A DNA stretch of 8,000 nt, taken from contig JAQVNR010000060.1 of NCBI GenBank assembly GCA_028703035.1, positions 1-8,000 on the forward strand. The letters are read 5' to 3'. The notes beneath the pieces were generated by a model, which saw only the letters and a list, made by a program, of their open reading frames with translations, was not told the origin of the DNA and did no database searches. Each line of letters starts with the position of its first letter. Positions within the stretch are counted from its first letter, which is position 1. The translations under genes were made by a program, and so were the position numbers. This document shows positions 1-4,680 of the stretch, piece after piece. This DNA comes from Bacilli bacterium (GTDB lineage: Bacteria > Bacillota_I > Bacilli_A > RF39 > UBA660).

Positions 1-305
1 TTGTTAGTATCAGCTATTTGTTTAATAGCGTCAGTAAATATTTTATATTGTTCATTAGGATATTTTATAGAATATGATTTTAATTGTTCACTCATTTTTC
101 TTATTGACTCAAATGCATAATTAGCTTTAGCAGCTGGTTTCACAAATTCATTTAGTGTCTTGCTTAGTTCTTGCATTGGCTTTGATATCTGATTTAGTTG
201 TTCTTTAATTTGACTCATAGGTTCTTTTATTGAATTAATTGCTTCTACATAGTCTTTAAGAATATTTTTATTGATTTTAAAATATATTTTTTCTTCTTTT
301 CTCAT
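1..305 (-). CDS. Helical, probably coiled-coil protein of unknown function, 5' part only (runs off the left edge)
   Basis: This open frame starts with ATG at 305-303 and stays open to the window edge, giving 101 complete codons; the C-terminal part is missing. The start is well supported: AGAGGG lies 6 bases upstream, and a perfect consensus promoter lies about 40 bases upstream. The visible protein begins MRKEEKIYFKINKN. It is rich in Lys, Glu, Gln, Ile and Leu, with hydrophobic residues spaced as in a coiled coil around residues 17-60 (ending ELSKTLNEFVKP) and a second helical stretch around 60-100. There is no signal peptide or membrane segment, so it is probably cytoplasmic. I do not recognise the family. 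The dyad over its promoter suggests tight transcriptional control, and the neighbouring Panacea gene and repeats suggest an accessory or mobile setting. The gene is real with good confidence; its function is unknown. Confidence 0.8.
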   Translation of the reverse strand, partial: MRKEEKIYFKINKNILKDYVEAINSIKEPMSQIKEQLNQISKPMQELSKTLNEFVKPAAKANYAFESIRKMSEQLKSYSIKYPNEQYKIFTDAIKQIADTN

Positions 306-324
306 AATAATCCCTCTTCTTTCT

Positions 325-370
325 TTGACAACCACACTGAAATTATACTGTTTTTCAGTGTGGTTGTCAA
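325..370. repeat. 46-base perfect dyad overlapping the promoter, candidate operator
   Basis: The arm TTGACAACCACACTGAAA (325-342) is the exact reverse complement of 353-370, an 18-base perfect match around a 10-base centre. Read in the minus direction, the upstream arm contains the -35 hexamer and most of the spacer. The downstream arm starts at the last base of the -10 and covers the expected transcription start. Only the downstream arm would be transcribed, so an RNA hairpin or terminator for the leftmost gene is unlikely. A DNA-binding site for a dimeric or tetrameric repressor fits better. The regulator is not identifiable; it could be the product of the gene itself. Confidence 0.75.
342..370 (-). 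promoter_or_regulatory. Perfect consensus sigma-A promoter for the leftmost gene
   Basis: On the minus strand TTGACA (370-365) is followed by exactly 17 bases and then TATAAT (347-342). This is the full consensus for the housekeeping sigma factor in both hexamers and spacing. Transcription should begin near 338-335, giving a leader of about 30 bases that contains AGAGGG before the ATG at 305. An unregulated promoter this good would be very strong, so the overlapping dyad probably serves to repress it. Confidence 0.85.
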
Positions 371-450
371 GCGACAAGGAGACTAATAAAATTAAATAAG
401 ACTGTTAGTCAACTTTTTCAAAATATTTACTGTCTTATTAAAGCAACATC

Positions 451-491
451 CATTTGCACTTTTTGTGGCATTTCATTTGCACTTTTTGTGG
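451..491. repeat. Two tandem copies of an 18-base repeat, possible insertion-sequence end
   Basis: CATTTGCACTTTTTGTGG occurs at 451-468 and again, identically, at 474-491, separated by 5 bases (23-base period). Multiple short direct repeats containing a TGCAC...GTGG-like core are typical of the ends of IS21-family elements, where they bind the transposase. No IstA or IstB gene is present in the window, so if this is an IS end it is a remnant or a solo end. It could instead be a pair of regulator sites. The rest of the gene-free stretch 306-524 holds only the promoter/dyad and AT-rich sequence with no further signal I can support. Confidence 0.4.
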
Positions 492-524
492 TGTGTTTAT
501 TAAATTTATTAAAATTACCCGTTA

Positions 525-878
525 TTATAAATAATTTATATTATGACTTAAGCTAGAACTTTTATATATTTTTAATAACTTTAGGGTTTCAGCAATATAA
601 TTAATATTATAATTATTATAACTTTTTATATAATCTTTTATAAACTTATTGTCTTTTTGAAAAAATAAATTAATTCCAGAAGAAAATGATAAACCATTAT
701 AAGTAATAATACGATTATAAAGATAAACATTTGATTCTGTTGAAGAACTTAATGCAATATCAATTATCTTAAATTTTCTTTTATTAAAAACATCTTCTAT
801 TTCTAGATATCCATTATCAAAATCAATATTATTTATTTTAAATAAACCAACATATGAATCTTTCATTGCTTCAAGCAT
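525..878 (-). CDS. Small unrecognised protein, possibly N-terminally truncated; candidate partner of the Panacea gene
   Basis: The 117-residue product begins MLEAMKDSYVGLFKI and has no signal peptide or membrane segment. The first 75 residues alternate hydrophobic and charged positions like a beta-rich domain (YVGLFKI, GYLEIEDVF, FKIIDIALS, NVYLYNRIITY). The last 40 are Lys/Asn/Tyr-rich and probably helical. The layout of a short strand, a D-V/L-F segment, a second strand and then an LxxR strand loosely recalls a small beta domain at the C-terminus of some larger proteins, but I do not recognise a family. The ribosome site before ATG 878 is poor (only AAGAAG-like purines). The frame stays open upstream for 16 more codons with no alternative ATG, GTG or TTG, and the residues just before Met1 (RKEEKVK) look protein-like. 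It lies 35 bases after the Panacea gene on the same strand, so co-transcription is likely. Toxin, partner or remnant are all possible. Confidence 0.6.
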   Translation of the reverse strand: MLEAMKDSYVGLFKINNIDFDNGYLEIEDVFNKRKFKIIDIALSSSTESNVYLYNRIITYNGLSFSSGINLFFQKDNKFIKDYIKSYNNYNINYIAETLKLLKIYKSSSLSHNINYL

Positions 879-913
879 TTTTACTTTTTCTTCTTTTCTA
901 AATTTATTATTTT

Positions 914-1333
914 TTAAATAATTTCCTTAAATGTTAAATAAATATCCTTATCATCTAATTTATTTGATGACGGTTCAATCGGTAATAATCCAATTCTAGC
1001 ATTTTTCCATGGAGACTGACTATGAGAAATATTTTCAAGTTCATCTGCACTTTTCATTCCATAAATTTTCATAGTTTCATTTAATGCTAATTGAGCCTTT
1101 TCATCAAATTCTATTTTTTCTGGTTTTTCTATAAATAATAAATTTATTCCATTGTTTTTAAAAATTTCATATACATTTGGATCTACTGGGCCATGTACCC
1201 ATGCTTCAAAATTATTTTCGAATAAAAAATCGTGAATATCATCAATTTTATCGTTATATTTAGCAAGATATATCCCGAAAGAAAAATAAAGTAATTTTTG
1301 GAGCTTTTTGTGTGTCATTGCATCAGCATGCAA
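914..1333 (-). CDS. Panacea-domain (DUF4065, GepA/SocA-like) protein, likely antitoxin-type; start codon unresolved
   Basis: The 139-residue reading carries the hallmark motifs of the DUF4065/Panacea family: MTHKKLQKLLYF at residues 6-17, EAWVHGPV at 43-50 and HSQSPWKNAR at 104-113. The C-terminus is complete. Family members include SocA and the PanA antitoxins of toxin-antitoxin pairs, and many sit in prophages and mobile DNA; they neutralise or deliver very different toxins. The boundary given uses TTG at 1333 with no ribosome site at a normal distance (AAGG motifs lie about 19 or more bases upstream). The frame continues upstream without a stop to 1388, and the codons just before TTG read Tyr-Thr-Ile-Trp-Phe, which fits the WFL segment usual in this subfamily. 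The natural N-terminus may therefore be lost or use an unusual start. It lies between the HAD phosphatase and a small unknown gene. The family call is strong; expression and function are uncertain. Confidence 0.8.
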   Translation of the reverse strand: MHADAMTHKKLQKLLYFSFGIYLAKYNDKIDDIHDFLFENNFEAWVHGPVDPNVYEIFKNNGINLLFIEKPEKIEFDEKAQLALNETMKIYGMKSADELENISHSQSPWKNARIGLLPIEPSSNKLDDKDIYLTFKEII

Positions 1334-1387
1334 AAACCATATTGTATATTTGCCTTTTTCCTTAGCGTGTTTATATTTACTTAAGTT

Positions 1388-1966
1388 TTATGAAAATCTA
1401 CTTGATAATGGTACATATATATTATTCTTTATAACCATATAGCTTTTATTAGCTAAATCAAGAAGTGGTTTATCATGCATAGAATCACTATACATTTCTA
1501 ATATCTCAGCCTTAGGATATTTCTCCCTAAATCTAACTATCTTTTCTTCTCCACGACAATTAGGTCTGTTAAATTTACCAGTCTTTTTATCTACATCAGA
1601 AGCTATCATATCTTTAATTTTTAGATTTTCACAAATATCTTTAAGTAAAAATTCAGGTGAAGCAGATATTATTATATCTTTACTATGATTTTTTTCAAGA
1701 TAAATTTTTTTTATTTTATGTTTATTTAATTCCCAAAAATCTTTTACATAATCATCTACATTATCTATAGTTTTTAAAAATGAGAAGACTATTTCTTTAA
1801 ATTCAGTAATATTAATATGTTTTGTTTTATATTTAATAAAAGGTAAGACTAATTTCAATAAATGAAAAAGAAGTTTCTTATCTTTTTTTAAACAATACTT
1901 AAAAAAATCAGCTGATGAATCTCCATCATATATAGTGCCATCCCAATCATATAAATATAGTTTCAT
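1388..1966 (-). CDS. HAD-superfamily (subclass IB) phosphatase
   Basis: This 192-residue cytoplasmic phosphatase of the HAD-IB group (the serB-like branch) should hydrolyse a small phosphorylated metabolite through a phospho-aspartate. Motif I is DWDGT with the nucleophile Asp7 and acid/base Asp9. Motif II is the Ser101 in IIISASPEF, the basic motif III residue is probably Lys142 in GEEKIVRF, and motif IV is SDSMHDKP with Asp161 and Asp165. The helical cap lies between residues 14 and about 95. Length and ends match the family, so it looks intact. ATG codons also occur at 1975 and 1972, but AAGGA at 1976-1980 would touch or crowd them. ATG 1966 has 9 bases of spacing and gives the usual MKLYLYDWDGT start. 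It follows wecB beyond a terminator-like hairpin. Its substrate is unknown; a sugar phosphate or lipid-linked phosphate would suit the locus, but that is inference. Confidence 0.88.
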   Translation of the reverse strand: MKLYLYDWDGTIYDGDSSADFFKYCLKKDKKLLFHLLKLVLPFIKYKTKHINITEFKEIVFSFLKTIDNVDDYVKDFWELNKHKIKKIYLEKNHSKDIIISASPEFLLKDICENLKIKDMIASDVDKKTGKFNRPNCRGEEKIVRFREKYPKAEILEMYSDSMHDKPLLDLANKSYMVIKNNIYVPLSSRFS

Positions 1967-1975
1967 GTACATCAT

Positions 1976-1980
1976 TCCTT
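1976..1980 (-). promoter_or_regulatory. Ribosome binding site that sets the phosphatase start
   Basis: AAGGA on the minus strand sits 9 bases before ATG 1966 but 3 and 0 bases before the in-frame ATGs at 1972 and 1975. This favours translation from 1966. Confidence 0.7.
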
Positions 1981-1987
1981 ATAAGAT

Positions 1988-2020
1988 ATTTTAACAAAAA
2001 AAAAGACTATTTAATAGTCT
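1988..2020. repeat. Copy 1 of a 33-base near-identical repeat flanking wecB
   Basis: Bases 1988-2020 match 3188-3220 at 29 of 33 positions without a gap, exactly 1200 bases apart. The shared part includes ATTTTAACAAA and the palindrome GACTATTTAATAGTC. The outermost compared stem pair is A-T here and G-C in the other copy, a compensatory change that keeps the hairpin. Confidence 0.75.
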
Positions 2021-2023
2021 ATT
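1996..2023 (-). terminator. Rho-independent terminator after wecB
   Basis: In the minus direction AGACTAT...ATAGTCT (2020-2004) forms a stem with a very short loop and is followed directly by nine T residues (2004-1996, the first shared with the stem). Two further A-T pairs flank the stem beyond one A-A mismatch. It begins about 27 bases after the wecB stop and ends before the ribosome site of the phosphatase. The stem is AT-rich, so termination may be partial. Confidence 0.7.
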
Positions 2024-2049
2024 TAATATATAAGTAACTTTAACAATAA

Positions 2050-3156
2050 TCACTCTTGATTAAGTTTATTAATTATCGCATCTACTATTCTTTTACTAGC
2101 TAATCCATCTCCATAAGGGTTTGAAGCTTTACTCATTTTAATATATGTTTCTTCATTATTTAATAATTTTCTAGTTTCTTCATATATTAAATCTTCATCA
2201 GTTCCTACTAATTTCAAAGTCCCTGCTTCGATTCCTTCTGGTCTTTCAGTTGTATCTCTTAATACTAACACTGGTTTTCCTAATGACGGTGCTTCTTCTT
2301 GAATCCCACCGCTATCAGTTAATATGATATAAGATTTATTCATAAAATTATGAAAATCTAGTACTTCAAGTGGTTCTATTAATTTTACTTTATCGCAATT
2401 GCCAAATACTTCATTTGCAACTTCACGGACTTTAGGATTCATATGTATTGGATAAACAACTTTAACATCATTAAATTCATTAACAATTCTTTTAATTGCT
2501 TTAAATATATTTCTCATCGGTTCACCAAAGTTTTCACGACGGTGCGCTGTTAAGAGTATCATGCGATCATTTCCTAACCAATTAAAAACTTCATGATTAA
2601 AATCTTCTTTTATTGTATAAGACATTGCGTCTATAACTGTGTTTCCAGTAATATAAATGTTATCTTTATTTTTACCTTCATTAATTAAATTGTCTGCAGC
2701 TGCTTTAGTAGGGGAAAAATGCATATCAGTAATTAGACCTACCATTTGTCTATTTACTTCTTCAGGATATGGAGAATATTTATTCCAAGTTCTAAGTCCA
2801 GCTTCGACATGTCCAATTGAAACTTGATTATAAAATGCAGCTAACGCTCCTGAAAAGGTTGTTGTAGTATCTCCATGCACAAGTACTATATCAGGTTTTA
2901 CATCTCTTATTACAGCCTCTAAACCATTAATAGCTCGAGTTGTAATATCACCTAATGTTTGACCTTGTTTCATGATATTAAGATCATAATCCGGAACTAT
3001 TTCAAATAATTCTAAAACTTGATCTAACATCTCACGATGCTGAGCAGTAACACATACAATACAATTTATTTCATCTCTACTTTGTAATTCTTTAACAAGA
3101 GGTGCCATTTTAATCGCTTCAGGTCTTGTACCAAAAATTGTCATTACTTTAAACAT
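2050..3156 (-). CDS. wecB: UDP-N-acetylglucosamine 2-epimerase (non-hydrolysing)
   Basis: The 368-residue cytoplasmic enzyme, called wecB or mnaA, interconverts UDP-GlcNAc and UDP-ManNAc, the donor used for teichoic acid linkage units and many capsules. The length is normal and the sequence is full-length GT-B-fold epimerase: GTRPEAIKMAP at 9-19, HGDTTTT at 94-100, HVEAGLRT at 116-123, PEEVNR at 131-136, TAHRRENFG at 203-211, TDSGGIQEE at 280-288 and RDTTERPEG at 300-308. Residues equivalent to the known catalytic set are present (Arg11, Lys16, Asp96, Glu118, Glu132, His205). GAGGAAT ends about 5 bases before ATG 3156, supporting this start. It ends with TGA. The gene is visibly less AT-rich than its neighbours, as expected for a conserved housekeeping-type enzyme or a gene of different origin. 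It is flanked by two hairpins of shared sequence, so it may be its own transcription unit or be reached by read-through from the glycosyltransferase operon. Confidence 0.97.
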   Translation of the reverse strand: MFKVMTIFGTRPEAIKMAPLVKELQSRDEINCIVCVTAQHREMLDQVLELFEIVPDYDLNIMKQGQTLGDITTRAINGLEAVIRDVKPDIVLVHGDTTTTFSGALAAFYNQVSIGHVEAGLRTWNKYSPYPEEVNRQMVGLITDMHFSPTKAAADNLINEGKNKDNIYITGNTVIDAMSYTIKEDFNHEVFNWLGNDRMILLTAHRRENFGEPMRNIFKAIKRIVNEFNDVKVVYPIHMNPKVREVANEVFGNCDKVKLIEPLEVLDFHNFMNKSYIILTDSGGIQEEAPSLGKPVLVLRDTTERPEGIEAGTLKLVGTDEDLIYEETRKLLNNEETYIKMSKASNPYGDGLASKRIVDAIINKLNQE

Positions 3157-3187
3157 AAAAATTCCTCACTTATATCTTTATAATTTA

Positions 3188-3220
3188 ATTTTAACAAATA
3201 AACGGACTATTTAATAGTCC
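3188..3220. repeat. Copy 2 of a 33-base near-identical repeat flanking wecB
   Basis: This is the upstream partner of 1988-2020, in direct orientation and with 4 mismatches. The two copies bracket wecB and its leader, so the unit from one hairpin to the next spans 1200 bases. Confidence 0.75.
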
Positions 3221-3223
3221 GTT
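3196..3223 (-). terminator. Terminator-like hairpin between the membrane protein gene and wecB
   Basis: AACGGACTA (3201-3209) pairs perfectly with TAGTCCGTT (3215-3223) around the 5-base loop TTTAA. It starts 7 bases after the membrane gene stop. In the minus direction it is followed by TATTTGTT, a weak T tract, so termination is probably incomplete. The stem is a near copy of the one after wecB. Confidence 0.6.
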
Positions 3224-3230
3224 GTAAATT

Positions 3231-4664
3231 TTATTTGCAATACCCATTTAAAACTATATTTTCAGGGATATTATAATAATTTCTAAAAACAATTTCTCCA
3301 TATTCTGAACATATGTTAGGCATATGTAAATACTCTGGATATGGTAAATCTATAATTTCAATAACTTCTAATTTTTGTTTTAATTGATAATTAACAAATT
3401 TTAATCTTTCATTATTTTTTGAATATATAGAACCATAAATACTTAAATAAAATATAAGCTGAATCAAAATAATAATAGTTAGTATATTAAATATGCATTT
3501 TATATTAATAATTTTATTTTTTTCCATAATTATAAATAAATCTATTATTAATATAACCATCAAAATATAAGTTATAATGTAACATCTAGGACCTAAAGGT
3601 GAAACAAATACCAGTGGTGCTAAAATCATTATAATACTTATAATATAAAATAATAATCTATATAGTTCAGATTTATTTAATAACTTTGATAAATATATTA
3701 AATAACCTATTAATATAAAAAATATAAAAGTTATCAAAGCTTCAAAATGTTTTGTATAATTACCAAGTAATAACATATCTGAATCAATTAGTTTAATAAA
3801 ACTGTAAAGACCAAATAATATAATAAAGAATATAGCAAAACTTGATATATAATTTTTCTTCATGATTTTATTTTTAAATAAAATTATTATTAAATATATT
3901 AAAGAAAAATTTATTGCATAATTATGAAAAAATGCCGCTCTTAGTATTGCAAAAGGTTTTTTTAGTATTTCTTGTAAAGTTGAAAATGCTCTATAAGTAT
4001 CTTCTCCATTTACTGTTACTAAGTATGTATGATTTGTGAACATTATTATAAGTCCAGCAATTGCACCTACAAAATATGATAAGTATATAAAATTTATTTT
4101 TTTTGTTTTAATATAACTAAAAATTAATAAATATATAGCTAAAATTAAATTAAAAATAGTAATATGCTCTACAAAAAGAGAGTTAAATATTCCTATTGAT
4201 AAAAATAAAATTATTGTTAAAAAATTGTTTTTATACATTTTATTATTTAAATGAATATACATCATGAACAATATTCCTACAATAGGAATAACATAGTTAG
4301 CAAAACCTGCAGTAAAAGGTATTGTTTCTCTAAACATTTCTTTAGGCATAAAAAGAAACAAACTAATAAATATCAATAAGTAGATATTTTTATTTATTTT
4401 TAATAACTTTTTACTTAAAAAAATTATTAAAAAGATTATAGCAGATTTAATAATTACTCGGAAAAATAAACTAGCTGCCAATGCTAACCCAAAAAAATTA
4501 CCTAAATATCTTCCATTTACATGAGGCATGAAATTAAATCCAAGCGGAATACTACCATGTAATAAATCATCATGTAATACAGGAAAAAAATACATTAAGA
4601 ACATTACTTCTATTATAAAAATTACTAAAATAATATTGACTTTATTTCCTAATATTTTTTTCAT
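3231..4664 (-). CDS. Polytopic membrane protein of the surface-polysaccharide locus, DUF6056-like (possible GT-C-type glycosyltransferase)
   Basis: The 477-residue product has roughly ten to twelve membrane segments, the first at residues 10-29 and the last around 391-410. A hydrophilic C-terminal tail of about 65 residues follows, with two Cys (452 and 476). Motifs recall DUF6056 and related lipid-dependent glycosyltransferases: HDDLLHG at 31-37 just after the first membrane helix, NGRYLGN at 50-56, RETIPFTAGFANYVIP at 112-127, EH at 166-167 and GPR at 358-360. An Asp pair after helix 1 is where GT-C enzymes usually bind metal or the lipid-phosphate sugar. AGGTGTG ends 2 bases before ATG 4664, with AGG about 7 bases away, which supports the start. 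It begins 16 bases after the polymerase-glycosyltransferase fusion ends and looks co-transcribed. It may add side-chain sugars at the outer membrane face or act as flippase or polymerase. The membrane nature is certain, the family likely, the reaction inferred. Confidence 0.7.
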   Translation of the reverse strand: MKKILGNKVNIILVIFIIEVMFLMYFFPVLHDDLLHGSIPLGFNFMPHVNGRYLGNFFGLALAASLFFRVIIKSAIIFLIIFLSKKLLKINKNIYLLIFISLFLFMPKEMFRETIPFTAGFANYVIPIVGILFMMYIHLNNKMYKNNFLTIILFLSIGIFNSLFVEHITIFNLILAIYLLIFSYIKTKKINFIYLSYFVGAIAGLIIMFTNHTYLVTVNGEDTYRAFSTLQEILKKPFAILRAAFFHNYAINFSLIYLIIILFKNKIMKKNYISSFAIFFIILFGLYSFIKLIDSDMLLLGNYTKHFEALITFIFFILIGYLIYLSKLLNKSELYRLLFYIISIIMILAPLVFVSPLGPRCYIITYILMVILIIDLFIIMEKNKIINIKCIFNILTIIILIQLIFYLSIYGSIYSKNNERLKFVNYQLKQKLEVIEIIDLPYPEYLHMPNICSEYGEIVFRNYYNIPENIVLNGYCK

Positions 4665-4680
4665 TTCACACCTACGACTA

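Noticed and set aside
325..370. Invertible promoter switch or transcription terminator
   Set aside because: The arms are only 10 bases apart, too close for site-specific inversion, and the minus-strand transcript would start inside one arm. There is no T tract or plus-strand gene for a terminator in the other direction.
395..439. Inverted repeat AATAAGAC / GTCTTATT
   Set aside because: It is an 8-base match 29 bases apart in very AT-rich DNA, expected by chance.
451..491. CRISPR array
   Set aside because: There are only two 18-base repeats with a 5-base gap, no spacer-length intervals and no cas genes.
1967..1975. Phosphatase start at ATG 1975 or 1972
   Set aside because: The AAGGA ribosome site abuts or nearly abuts these codons; ATG 1966 has correct spacing and gives the usual family N-terminus.
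3167..3198. Promoter TTGTTA-17-TATAAG for wecB
   Set aside because: The hexamers are weak and a start from them would fall within the ribosome site, leaving no usable leader.
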